Notes: a model not told the origin generated them from the sequence alone. 17,428 nucleotides of DNA from CAIZGX01 sp964430305 (GCA_964430305.1 CAYSEX010000045.1:1-17428), one strand, 5' to 3'. Counted from the first letter of the stretch, positions 7,585 through 15,942 are shown. Numbers and translations are program-made.

Positions 7585-8598
7585 TTGACTAAAAATAAAG
7601 ATATAGCTATTTTGATTCCTTTTCGTAACGAAGAGCAGAATCTATTGGCATTACTTAATGATTTGAATCAATTGAATTTGAAAGATGAATGTGAATTGAT
7701 TTTCATTAATGATCATTCAACAGATTATTCTGTGAAAATTATTGAATCACACCCATTGTTTTCGCATTTGACCCTTCTTGAACTTTCGAGTGAATCATTT
7801 GGGAAAAAAAAAGCTTTGGAAGTGGGGGTGCAATCTTCAGGTTGTGACATCTTTTGGAGTTTAGATGCTGATGTTCGAATGCATAAATTTCAATTGGAGC
7901 AGGTGATATTTTGGAGACAATTGGATTTTGATTTGCTTGTACTGCCCGTTTCAATGTCTTCGGGTAAGGGGCTTGTTGGCAGAATACAAGTTATTGAATG
8001 GCAGCTGCTCCAAACATGGACTTTCTTCTCTTTAGAAGCTGGTTATCCGTTGCTAGCAAACGGTGCGAATTTAGTTTTTAAAAAACAATTGTTTCTTGGG
8101 CAAAAAGACGAACGATTTAACTCATTAAGTGGTGATGATATGAATATTTTGCACCATGCAATGTCGAACGCCTCAAAAATTTGTTTTCAAAATAAGAGAA
8201 CCACATCGGTTTTTATTAAGCCTGTAGATTCCTGGTTGGAATTCCTTGTTCAAAGATGGAGGTGGTCCGGGAAGATTAAGAAATATCCAAAATCTGCAAT
8301 TCATTTTTTTGCGGCATTGTTTTTTTTCTGGAATTTATTGCTGTTTGCCTTCGAAATACTTGTTTTTTATAACTGGTTATTCCTCATACCAATATCTTTT
8401 CTTGCTTTGATTCAGGTTATTTTTGTATGGCGAAATCAAAGAAAATTGAATGGCGATTTTTCAGCAATAAGTCATCTAGGTTTTGCATTTTTTTACCCTG
8501 TTATTAGCCTCTTCTTTTTTATAACTTCCACGTTTATTCATGTTAAATGGAAGGGAAGACCAGTAAGTTTGAATAATGTCCCTCAGGCTGGAAAATAA
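7585..8598 (+). CDS. Membrane-anchored family 2 glycosyltransferase
   Basis: A 337-residue GT2 enzyme (GT-A fold) transferring a sugar from a nucleotide sugar at the cytoplasmic face of the inner membrane. Visible motifs are IPFRNEE (11-17), NDHSTD (42-47), the metal-binding DAD (94-96), GDD (183-185) as likely catalytic base region, and QRWRW (223-227), the Q..RW acceptor motif of processive-type enzymes. Three hydrophobic segments follow (about 240-262, 263-285, 300-322). The start must be TTG at 7585: an in-frame stop lies just upstream, and the next ATG would remove the nucleotide-binding core. The gene overlaps the following permease by 23 bases, so the two are probably translationally coupled. 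Donor and acceptor cannot be read from sequence. Confidence 0.85.
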   Translation: MTKNKDIAILIPFRNEEQNLLALLNDLNQLNLKDECELIFINDHSTDYSVKIIESHPLFSHLTLLELSSESFGKKKALEVGVQSSGCDIFWSLDADVRMHKFQLEQVIFWRQLDFDLLVLPVSMSSGKGLVGRIQVIEWQLLQTWTFFSLEAGYPLLANGANLVFKKQLFLGQKDERFNSLSGDDMNILHHAMSNASKICFQNKRTTSVFIKPVDSWLEFLVQRWRWSGKIKKYPKSAIHFFAALFFFWNLLLFAFEILVFYNWLFLIPISFLALIQVIFVWRNQRKLNGDFSAISHLGFAFFYPVISLFFFITSTFIHVKWKGRPVSLNNVPQAGK

Positions 8599-9640
8599 CC
8601 GTGTTCTTTCAATCCCGGCAAAACTCGGATTGGGTTTTATATGTTTACTAACTTTAGTTTCGATATTGGGAAGTTTAATTCGCCCCGATGAAAGTCAGTT
8701 TGCGAATGATCAACAAATTGCTTTGGCTTTGAATCGGCCCGGATTTAAAGTGAATTACATTAAATATAAAGAAGTTGATTCACAATCAAATTGGGAAATG
8801 TGGATTTCGGGTGGTCGCCAAATTCCAAAAAAATGGATTCCCATTGAAAGTATCAGAGAAACAGAAGATTCAGTTTTTTGTATTGTGTATAATAGCGGAA
8901 ATGAGGTTCTGAATGAAGCGAAGATTAATTTGGAAAAACCGAATGAAAACGGGTGGGTCTCCTCAAGAACGTTTATTTTGGGAACTGATAAGTACGGTCG
9001 AGATGTATTGTCAAGACTTATGTCTGGAATTTCCGTTTCATTGCTTGTAGGAGTTATAGCGGTTTTCATTTCATTAGTTGTTGGAGTACCGTTAGGACTT
9101 TTAGCCGGTTATTATAGGGGTTGGGTAGATGTGGCAATTCAATTTGGTGTGCAAGTTATTTGGTCAATCCCAACTCTGTTATTCGTTATGGCTATCTGTG
9201 TAGCTTTCGGTAATCATCTATGGGTTGTATTTTTGGGTGTAGGTTTAACAATGTGGGTTGAAGTTGCTCGGGTTACGCGAGGGCAAGTTTTAAGTATTCG
9301 AGAAAAAGAATTTGTGGCAGCAGCCCAAATTGCGGGTGTTTCCAATTTTAGAATTTTATTTTTTCATATTCTTCCGAACGCAAGTGCGCCAATAATTGTC
9401 ATGTCAGCGAGTAACTTTGCAGCTGCAATACTCATTGAGGCTGGATTAAGCTTTTTGGGATTGGGAATTCAAATGCCACAATCGAGTTGGGGCAATATGA
9501 TTCGAGAAAGTTATGCCTACATCACCACAGATATGGCTTATCTTGCCATTGTTCCCGGAGTATGTATTATGCTACTTGTTTTAAGTTTTATGATTATTGG
9601 CAATTCACTTCGAGATAAGTTTGATGTAAAATCTGCATAG
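8576..9640 (+). CDS. DppC/OppC-type ABC transporter permease with enlarged periplasmic insert
   Basis: A 354-residue inner-membrane permease of the peptide/nickel transporter type (BPD_transp_1). TM1 is at about 15-37. A hydrophilic stretch (38-130) separates it from the family hallmark GTDKYGRDVLSRL (136-148), followed by five more TM segments. The EAA loop that docks the ATPase is intact (EFVAAAQIAGVSNFRILFFHILPN region, 245-268), as is the late SFLGLG...WGNM motif. Typical DppC/OppC proteins are about 300 residues, with roughly 30 residues between TM1 and GTD.GRD; here the gap is about 100. No DppB partner, ATPase or binding protein is nearby, so these must be elsewhere. The start at 8576 overlaps the glycosyltransferase end. 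Substrate unknown. Confidence 0.88.
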   Translation: MSLRLENNRVLSIPAKLGLGFICLLTLVSILGSLIRPDESQFANDQQIALALNRPGFKVNYIKYKEVDSQSNWEMWISGGRQIPKKWIPIESIRETEDSVFCIVYNSGNEVLNEAKINLEKPNENGWVSSRTFILGTDKYGRDVLSRLMSGISVSLLVGVIAVFISLVVGVPLGLLAGYYRGWVDVAIQFGVQVIWSIPTLLFVMAICVAFGNHLWVVFLGVGLTMWVEVARVTRGQVLSIREKEFVAAAQIAGVSNFRILFFHILPNASAPIIVMSASNFAAAILIEAGLSFLGLGIQMPQSSWGNMIRESYAYITTDMAYLAIVPGVCIMLLVLSFMIIGNSLRDKFDVKSA

Positions 9641-9647
9641 TTCAATC

Positions 9648-11186
9648 ATGAGGAAATTACTTGCATTCGTTGTTTTAATTTGTTTTGCAACCTGTTTTGA
9701 GTCATTTGGTCAAGTTGAGAGTTTTCCTATGGGATTCTTGTTTCAACAGCAAGCTCAACGTGGTGTTTTGTTATCTGACTCGATTTGTTTCTTGAGCTCA
9801 TATCCATTAATAAAAGAGAAACTTCCTCTGACAATGATGGAAGGTCAGAAACCAGATAGTGTAAAAGTATATCATGATTTAGCACCTTTTTTCTTGCGAA
9901 ATGACATGATAGATTTCAGTTTGAATGACGTGCGGGTAAGGTTGAATTTGATCTATGATTTTTCAGCGGGTAGAGATTTTATTGATACCATAGGCTATGC
10001 GAGAGGTGAGAAGTTGTATACAAATCGAAGAGGTGCTTGGTTACAAGTCAATTTTAAAGACCGAGCGTACGTTGAAAGTGGATTTTACGAGACTCAGGCG
10101 TTTTTGCCCAAGTACCTTCAAGGGCTCGCACAGGTAGATAGTTTGAATATTTTTCCCGGATTTGGAAGAGTAAAGCCTTACCGAACTGAGGGTGTTGATT
10201 ACAATATGGCGTTCTCAGTATTCCGCGTCAAAGTAAAGCCCGATTTTACCGTTGCGTTAGGATACGGAAAGCATAAAATTGGAAATGGGTATAGATCATT
10301 GCTTTGGTCAGATGGAATGTTCTGCTACCCTTATCTTGAATATGCTTTGCAGAAAAAGAACTTTCGTGTCATGCATGTTTGGAGTGTTATGCAGAACATG
10401 CGGAGGTTACCATTAGGAGATACCCCGGAATCTTTATTTGAAAGGAAAGGCGGAAGTTTTTCTGTGGTTAGTTACATGCCAAAGCCTTGGATTGAATTTT
10501 CTGTATTCGAGTCAACCATATGGAATCGGTATCGAAATAATGAAATAAATTCTCCTGATTGGTTATATTATTCTCCTATTCCTCTTACTGGACTCACTCA
10601 ATTTGTTTCGAGTAGAAATAAATCTACTTTAGGAATGGATTTCAATTTGCGTTTTAAAAAGAAAATGCTCTTGTATGGTCAATCTTCGTTTGTGATTTCA
10701 GATGTGAATAGAATTGCATGGAATCGACAAATTGGAATTCAGATTTTTCAATTTTTAGTACCCAATTTAGATGTGAATATTGAGTTGAATGAAATCGCAC
10801 CGCATGCTTATAGTCAAACATATCAAGTAGCAAATGGCGTTCATATGAATCAAAATATTGGTCATCCGTTAGAAAACTGCAATGAGAAATTATTGCGGGT
10901 ATCATACAGATATGCTCGATGGATGATTAATGCTAAATTGAATTTGATTAATCAAGAGGTTGAGCGACCTATAATAGATGGATTTGAAACAGGTGACCGC
11001 AGTTTGTCGCAATGGGAAATTCAAGCTAGTTATTGGTTTAATCCGAAAACGAATTCTCAGATTTTCATTCAATATGCAGATCGCATAGACACATATACAT
11101 TCATGAATCAAGATTTTGGATATCACTCGGCATGGCTTAGTCTGGGATTACGCTCAAATTTGCATGCGATTTATCAGGATTTTTGA
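9648..11186 (+). CDS. Outer-membrane beta-barrel protein, RemB/Wzi-like
   Basis: A 512-residue exported protein: signal peptide 1-21 (cleavage SFG|QVE), then alternating beta-strand sequence to an aromatic C-terminus (YQDF), as expected for an outer-membrane barrel. The segment GYGKHKIGNGYRSLL (205-219) and following WSD...YPYL resembles the G.GK.FIGDGYRSLL signature I recall from the capsule-assembly Wzi family and gliding protein RemB of flavobacteria. Wzi binds surface polysaccharide; RemB is a mobile surface protein in Flavobacterium. The gene follows the permease by 7 bases and precedes the WecA-like gene by 29, consistent with a surface-glycan role. Assignment to RemB versus a generic Wzi-like barrel is uncertain, so no symbol is given. 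Confidence 0.7.
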   Translation: MRKLLAFVVLICFATCFESFGQVESFPMGFLFQQQAQRGVLLSDSICFLSSYPLIKEKLPLTMMEGQKPDSVKVYHDLAPFFLRNDMIDFSLNDVRVRLNLIYDFSAGRDFIDTIGYARGEKLYTNRRGAWLQVNFKDRAYVESGFYETQAFLPKYLQGLAQVDSLNIFPGFGRVKPYRTEGVDYNMAFSVFRVKVKPDFTVALGYGKHKIGNGYRSLLWSDGMFCYPYLEYALQKKNFRVMHVWSVMQNMRRLPLGDTPESLFERKGGSFSVVSYMPKPWIEFSVFESTIWNRYRNNEINSPDWLYYSPIPLTGLTQFVSSRNKSTLGMDFNLRFKKKMLLYGQSSFVISDVNRIAWNRQIGIQIFQFLVPNLDVNIELNEIAPHAYSQTYQVANGVHMNQNIGHPLENCNEKLLRVSYRYARWMINAKLNLINQEVERPIIDGFETGDRSLSQWEIQASYWFNPKTNSQIFIQYADRIDTYTFMNQDFGYHSAWLSLGLRSNLHAIYQDF

Positions 11187-11215
11187 TACATTTGGAATAA
11201 CCAAAATCAATTATT

Positions 11216-12298
11216 GTGAAAGAAGTTGTGTTGGCTTTTATGAGTGCTTTGTTTATTGTTTTGGTATCTATGCCAATACTTATCAAGGTTGCAAAATTAA
11301 AGCATCTAGTGGATGAGCCGGGAGACCAGCGAAAGCTTCATAAAAAGAGCATCCCCACTCTCGGTGGTATACTCATTTTTGCATCCACAATAATAACGTA
11401 TTGCTTGTGGTTCCCTGCACATGAAGCTTGGCAGTTGGGAGCAAATTATAATCCTCTTCAAGCTTTACACGAATTTAAATTTGTTCTTGCTAGTATGTTT
11501 ATTTTGTTTTTCATTGGATTGAAAGATGATATTATAGGTCTTGATCCGCTGAAAAAGTTGGCTGTTCACCTATTCATAGGTTTTGTTTTAGTTGTGCTTG
11601 CTGATATTCGTTTAACAAGTTTCTGGGGTTTGTTTGAAATTAACGAGATCTCATATTCTTGGAGTGTAACCATTTCCATTTTCGTATACGTGGTAATTGT
11701 AAATGCAATTAATTTGATTGATGGAATTGATGGTTTGGCGGGGGGCATAGGTTTAATAGGAAGTGCAACATTTGCGTATTGGTTTTATAGAAGCGGGGAT
11801 CTTCCTTTGGCATTATTGGCTGTAGGTTTGGCCGGTTCATTGTTGGGTTTTTTAGTTTTTAATTTTCATCCAGCACGAATATTCATGGGCGATTCGGGGT
11901 CACTGGTAATTGGAGTTACGATGTACGTTTTGGCTATGAAAATGATTGAGTTTCCTCCGTCTAAACTCTCCTTGGTCATGCAAGATATTAGCAAGCCCGT
12001 GCTGGCAATGGCTATTTTATCTTATCCTTTAATAGATACGTTGCGTGTATTTATTATTCGAATTTTAAATGGGCGGTCTCCATTCAGTGCAGATAAAAAT
12101 CACATCCATCACCAATTACTTCGATTAGGAATGAGCCACTCGCAGGTAGCCTTCACATTATACGGATATACAGGAATATTGATTTTGCTCTCTTTTTTAA
12201 TGCCACCTCACACACCGAATATTTCATTTTTAATTGTTGGGTCTATGGCAATAGGATTAGCTAATATTCCATTTTTATGGAAAACAAAAAATCAGTGA
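11216..12298 (+). CDS. WecA/MraY-family undecaprenyl-phosphate sugar-1-phosphate transferase
   Basis: A 360-residue polytopic membrane enzyme of glycosyltransferase family 4. It moves a HexNAc-1-phosphate from UDP-sugar to undecaprenyl phosphate, the first step for O-antigen or other lipid-linked glycans. Motifs: DEPGDQRKLHKKSIPTLGG (33-51), the Mg-binding DD at 104-105 (GLKDDIIG), NLIDGIDGLAGG (166-177), FMGDSGS (223-229), and HIHH (296-299). The HIHH form is typical of WecA-like rather than MraY enzymes. About ten or eleven TM segments are visible. The start is GTG at 11216; an in-frame ATG at codon 9 would shorten TM1. It ends the plus-strand cluster, and its stop overlaps the converging regulator by 7 bases. 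Exact sugar not determinable. Confidence 0.88.
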   Translation: MKEVVLAFMSALFIVLVSMPILIKVAKLKHLVDEPGDQRKLHKKSIPTLGGILIFASTIITYCLWFPAHEAWQLGANYNPLQALHEFKFVLASMFILFFIGLKDDIIGLDPLKKLAVHLFIGFVLVVLADIRLTSFWGLFEINEISYSWSVTISIFVYVVIVNAINLIDGIDGLAGGIGLIGSATFAYWFYRSGDLPLALLAVGLAGSLLGFLVFNFHPARIFMGDSGSLVIGVTMYVLAMKMIEFPPSKLSLVMQDISKPVLAMAILSYPLIDTLRVFIIRILNGRSPFSADKNHIHHQLLRLGMSHSQVAFTLYGYTGILILLSFLMPPHTPNISFLIVGSMAIGLANIPFLWKTKNQ

Positions 12299-13464
12299 AA
12301 GTAGGGCGAAGCATATAGTTTTACTGCTTTTTCATCAATGGTCTGATCACTCAAAATAACGAGGCGTTCAATTACATTTCGAAACTCTCTTACATTTCCA
12401 GACCATGAGTGTTGCTGTAGCGCTTTTAATGCGGCCGAGTTAATTTGTTTTTTAGGTTGACCGTATTCGTTGGCAATCTGATTCAAAAAGTGCTCAGCCA
12501 AAAGAGGTATGTCCTCTTTTCTTTCGTTCAAACTTGGAACACGAACAACAATAACAGAAAGACGGTGGTATAAGTCTTCTCTAAAATTCCCTTCAGCAAT
12601 TTCCTTTTTTAAATCTTTATTTGTTGCGGCTAAAATGCGAACATTCACTTTCATGTCTTTTTCGCCACCAACGCGGGTTATTTTATTTTCTTGCAAGGCC
12701 CGTAAAACTTTCGCTTGTGCGGGAAGTGCCATGTCGCCGATTTCATCAAGAAATAATGTGCCCCCATCTGCAATTTCGAATTTTCCTGGTTTTGTTTTTA
12801 TGGCAGAAGTAAATGCTCCCTTTTCGTGGCCGAATAATTCACTTTCAATTAATTCACTTGGAATTGCAGCGCAATTCACTTCTATAAAAGGTTGGGAACT
12901 CCGATTACTTTTCTCATGGATTTGCCTAGCAACTAATTCTTTCCCACTGCCGTTTCCTCCCGTGATGAGAACACGAGCCTCTGTTGGAGCAATGGTTTCA
13001 ATCATAGATGTAATGTCTCGAATTGCTTGACTTTCACCAATGATTGTGGTTCCAACAACCTTACCTAATTTCTTTTTTAATGATTTCGATTCTTGAACGA
13101 GCATTTCATGACTCATTGCATTTCGAACCGTAACTAGAATGCGATTTAAATCTAATGGTTTTTGGACAAAATCATAAGCCCCTCGCTTCAGTGCTTCTAC
13201 CGCAGTTTCTATATCACCATGACCGGTCATAATAATTACAGGAACTTGAATTTCTTCTTTTTTTAGTTCAGTGAGAAAATCTAATCCATCTTTTTTTGGC
13301 ATTTTTATATCGCAAAAAATGGCGTCGTAATTTGTTTTTAATACAGATTTTAATCCGGCATCTCCGTCTCCTGCCTCATCAATGGTATAGCCTTCATATT
13401 CTAAAATATCCCTGAGTGCAGCGCGAATACTTGACTCATCGTCAATAATTAAAATCTTGCTCAT
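12292..13464 (-). CDS. NtrC-like sigma-54 response regulator lacking a DNA-binding domain
   Basis: A 390-residue two-domain protein. The receiver domain (1-115) has the acidic pair D8/D9, phospho-acceptor D52, T80 and K102. The AAA+ activator domain (about 142-375) has Walker A (GGNGSGKE, 169-176), Walker B (GTLFLDEIGD, 235-244) and arginine-finger region FREDLYHRL. The sigma-54 contact loop is GAFTSA (216-221) instead of GAFTGA. The protein stops after the AAA+ lid (SWSGNVREF...SPYFH), without the C-terminal Fis-type helix-turn-helix. I recall the same short form in other Bacteroidota, so this is probably not a truncation. The ATG at 13464 is chosen because a TTG 21 bases upstream lies inside a -7 promoter box. 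No sensor kinase is adjacent. It is divergent from pcrA. Confidence 0.9.
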   Translation of the reverse strand: MSKILIIDDESSIRAALRDILEYEGYTIDEAGDGDAGLKSVLKTNYDAIFCDIKMPKKDGLDFLTELKKEEIQVPVIIMTGHGDIETAVEALKRGAYDFVQKPLDLNRILVTVRNAMSHEMLVQESKSLKKKLGKVVGTTIIGESQAIRDITSMIETIAPTEARVLITGGNGSGKELVARQIHEKSNRSSQPFIEVNCAAIPSELIESELFGHEKGAFTSAIKTKPGKFEIADGGTLFLDEIGDMALPAQAKVLRALQENKITRVGGEKDMKVNVRILAATNKDLKKEIAEGNFREDLYHRLSVIVVRVPSLNERKEDIPLLAEHFLNQIANEYGQPKKQINSAALKALQQHSWSGNVREFRNVIERLVILSDQTIDEKAVKLYASPYFH

Positions 13465-13482
13465 AATCGGTTTTGGTTTATG

Positions 13483-13490
13483 CAAAAATA
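13483..13490 (-). promoter_or_regulatory. -7 element for the sigma-54 regulator gene
   Basis: TATTTTTG on the minus strand matches TAnnTTTG exactly. It ends 18 bases before the ATG at 13464, giving a short leader. No clear TTG -33 box is present at 19-21 bases. Its presence argues against the upstream TTG as start codon, because that TTG forms the last three bases of the box. Confidence 0.5.
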
Positions 13491-13563
13491 GCTAATGCTT
13501 ACAGACGTTAATAAGTTTTGTGTTTAGTTACTAACATACATGAAGCGGCTGCAGCTGCGAAAT

Positions 13564-13571
13564 TATCTTTG
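13564..13571 (+). promoter_or_regulatory. -7 element for pcrA, almost abutting the start codon
   Basis: TATCTTTG matches the Bacteroidota -7 consensus exactly and ends five bases before the ATG at 13577. Transcription would begin about 3-6 bases after the box, at or within two or three bases of the start codon. A GTG codon at 13571 overlaps the box and is unlikely to be the start. No good -33 TTG is seen. A GCTGCAGC palindrome lies just upstream. Confidence 0.55.
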
Positions 13572-13576
13572 TGCGC

Positions 13577-15904
13577 ATGCAACGTGATTTTTTAAGTGAA
13601 TTGAATGAGGCGCAACGCGCCGCGGCTTCTCATGTGAATGGAGCATTTATGGTCATTGCAGGTGCAGGGTCGGGAAAGACGCGTGTTTTGACCTATCGAA
13701 TCGCGCATTTAATTCAATTAGGGGTCGATCCTTTTCAAATCTTGGCGTTGACGTTTACCAATAAGGCTGCTAGAGAAATGAAAGACCGAATTGGTAAATT
13801 GGTTGGAGAATCTGCGGCAAGGAGCATATGGATGGGGACCTTCCACAGTATTTTTGCAAGAATTCTCAGAATTGAAGCAGACAGAATTGGTTATCCGAGA
13901 AATTTTTCTATTTACGATACTGCTGATAGCAAAAGTTTATTGAAAGACATCATTAAGGAGATGGGGCTTGATGATAAAATTTATAAGCCAGGAATTGTTC
14001 AACATCGTATTTCTTCCGCAAAAAACAGTCTAATTGGTCCTGGTGATTATGTTAATGACGTTGACTTGATAAGTGATGATACGCAGGCAAAAAGACCGAA
14101 GTTGGTTGAAATTTATAAGAAATATGACGATCGACTCTTCAGAGCAGGAGCGATGGATTTTGACGATTTACTGTTCAAAACCAATCTCCTCTTTCGAGAT
14201 TGCCCAGATGTCTTGTACCGTTATCAGCATAAGTTTCATTTCATTATGGTTGATGAGTATCAAGACACCAATTTTTCGCAGTATCTCATTGTAAAAAGTA
14301 TGTCAGCCGCACATGAGAATTTATGTGTTGTTGGAGATGATGCTCAGAGTATATATGCATTCCGTGGTGCGAACATTCAGAATATTTTGAACTTCAAAAA
14401 TGATTACCCTGATTTCGCATTGTATAAATTGGAACAGAACTACAGGTCAACTAAGGTTATTGTAGAAGCGGCTAATTCTATTATTCAAAAGAATAAGAAT
14501 CAGATTAAAAAAAATGTTTGGACTCAGAATGATGAGGGATCGAAAATTAAAGTTCATCGGGCCGCTACTGACAATGAGGAGGGAATGTTTGTAGCTTCTA
14601 CGGTTTTCAAAATAAATAAGGAGTTCGCCGAAAATTATGATCAATTTGCTATCCTGTATCGAACAAATGCTCAGTCAAGAGCCATGGAGGAGGCCCTGCG
14701 GAAACTGAATATTCCATATCGGATTTATGGTGGAATGAGTTTCTATCAGCGAAAAGAAATCAAGGATTTATTGGCATACTTCAGACTAACAGCCAACCAC
14801 AATGATGAGGAGGCTTTGAAGCGTGTAATTAATTACCCTGCACGAGGCATTGGAAAGACATCTATCGAAAAACTTATTGTGGGTGCAGCCGAGAGAAACA
14901 TTGGTATTTGGGAAATGATACACAGAAGCGCTGAATTGGGCATGGGAGGAAGTATAGCCAAAAAGCTCCATGAATTTGTAACCATGATTCAGAGTTTCGC
15001 TGTTGATTTGAATACAAAGAATGCTTACGATTTAGGGATGCACATTGCGGCTTCTTCAGGAATGATCAAAGATTTGGGTGATGATCGAACCCCAGAAGGT
15101 GTTGCCCGACTTGATAACATTCAAGAGTTATTGGCAGGTTTAAAAGAATTTTCTGAACGGGAAACACTGACTGGTGAGCCATTAACACTTTCAGATTTTT
15201 TGATAGATGTTGCCTTGCTCACAGATGCCGATAATGAGACCGAGGAAGATCAGGCCAGTGTGAGCTTAATGACAATTCATGCTGCAAAGGGACTAGAATT
15301 CAAGAATGTTTTTGTCGTAGGACTTGAAGAAAACTTATTTCCCTCGCAACTGTCTATATCAGATTTGGAAGAGCTCGAAGAAGAACGTAGGTTGTTTTAT
15401 GTGGCCCTAACCCGGGCCGAAAAAAGAGCTTTTTTGAGCTACGCAAGTACAAGATTCAAATGGGGGCAGTTTACGTATTGTGAGCCCAGTCGATTTCTTG
15501 AAGAGTTAGACCCTTCTTTTTTAGATGTTCAAGACGCCGTTAAATCGAAACCTACGCCACGAAGCCAAGTTTCGTTCTCAGATGAACGTTCAAATTTCTA
15601 TACACAACGAAACGCCAGTGTTCGAAATGATCAGGCGAATGCAGGGTCGCCAAAGGAAACGGTTGTTCCAAGAAATTTGAAAAAAATTGACAACGTTTCG
15701 GCGCCTGCTGAACCAATTCAGGGCGATTGGGCATTACCGCATGAGATTGTCATTGGAATAGAAGTTTCACACGAGAAGTTTGGAAAGGGAAAAGTGGTTA
15801 AGATAGAGGGAGAGTCGCCCAATGAAAAGGCCACGGTCTTTTTTCCGTCCGAAGGACAAAAAACGCTTCTACTCAAGTTTGCCAAGTTAAAGATAGTTGG
15901 GTAG
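13577..15904 (+). CDS. pcrA: PcrA/UvrD-type 3'-5' DNA helicase
   Basis: A 775-residue superfamily 1A helicase acting in DNA repair, replication-fork rescue and RNAP displacement. All SF1 motifs are present: Q-motif (LNEAQRAAA, 9-17), Walker A AGAGSGKT (28-35), Ia TFTNKAAREM, II VDEYQDT (225-231), III VVGDDAQSIYAFRGA, IV NYRS, V MTIHAAKGLEFKNVF (from about 565), VI FYVALTRAEKR. A linker of low complexity (about 660-715) leads to a C-terminal Tudor-like domain (about 725-775: VSHEKFGKGKVVKIEG) that contacts RNA polymerase in PcrA. Length and tail favour PcrA/UvrD over Rep. The ATG at 13577 is preferred over GTG 13571, which overlaps the promoter box. The following gene's promoter begins inside its last codons. 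Confidence 0.94.
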   Translation: MQRDFLSELNEAQRAAASHVNGAFMVIAGAGSGKTRVLTYRIAHLIQLGVDPFQILALTFTNKAAREMKDRIGKLVGESAARSIWMGTFHSIFARILRIEADRIGYPRNFSIYDTADSKSLLKDIIKEMGLDDKIYKPGIVQHRISSAKNSLIGPGDYVNDVDLISDDTQAKRPKLVEIYKKYDDRLFRAGAMDFDDLLFKTNLLFRDCPDVLYRYQHKFHFIMVDEYQDTNFSQYLIVKSMSAAHENLCVVGDDAQSIYAFRGANIQNILNFKNDYPDFALYKLEQNYRSTKVIVEAANSIIQKNKNQIKKNVWTQNDEGSKIKVHRAATDNEEGMFVASTVFKINKEFAENYDQFAILYRTNAQSRAMEEALRKLNIPYRIYGGMSFYQRKEIKDLLAYFRLTANHNDEEALKRVINYPARGIGKTSIEKLIVGAAERNIGIWEMIHRSAELGMGGSIAKKLHEFVTMIQSFAVDLNTKNAYDLGMHIAASSGMIKDLGDDRTPEGVARLDNIQELLAGLKEFSERETLTGEPLTLSDFLIDVALLTDADNETEEDQASVSLMTIHAAKGLEFKNVFVVGLEENLFPSQLSISDLEELEEERRLFYVALTRAEKRAFLSYASTRFKWGQFTYCEPSRFLEELDPSFLDVQDAVKSKPTPRSQVSFSDERSNFYTQRNASVRNDQANAGSPKETVVPRNLKKIDNVSAPAEPIQGDWALPHEIVIGIEVSHEKFGKGKVVKIEGESPNEKATVFFPSEGQKTLLLKFAKLKIVG

Positions 15905-15926
15905 CCCTGCTTTCTCTCTATCTTTG
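15897..15926 (+). promoter_or_regulatory. Bacteroidota-type promoter of the DUF4290 gene
   Basis: TTG (15897-15899) and TATCTTTG (15919-15926) are separated by 19 bases, an exact match to the -33/-7 architecture of Bacteroidota housekeeping promoters. The -33 part lies within the last codons of pcrA. Start codons at 15943 or 15979 would give leaders of roughly 13 or 49 bases. This is the best-matching promoter in the window and probably drives DUF4290, yidD, the lipoprotein and hemB. Confidence 0.7.
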
Positions 15927-15942
15927 TTTCATTCTACATTAC

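Noticed and set aside
12509..13030. A 173-codon plus-strand open frame opposite the sigma-54 regulator.
   Set aside because: It lies wholly antisense to the conserved AAA+ domain, has no recognisable domain and no promoter box; it is a shadow.
13465..13485. Extended N-terminus of the sigma-54 regulator starting at TTG 13485 (MHKPKPI...).
   Set aside because: That TTG forms the end of a TATTTTTG promoter box, and response regulators of this family start at MSKILIIDDE (13464).
13545..13558. GCTGCAGC palindrome in the divergent regulator/pcrA gap as an operator.
   Set aside because: Eight bases only, single copy, with no second site; not enough to call an operator.
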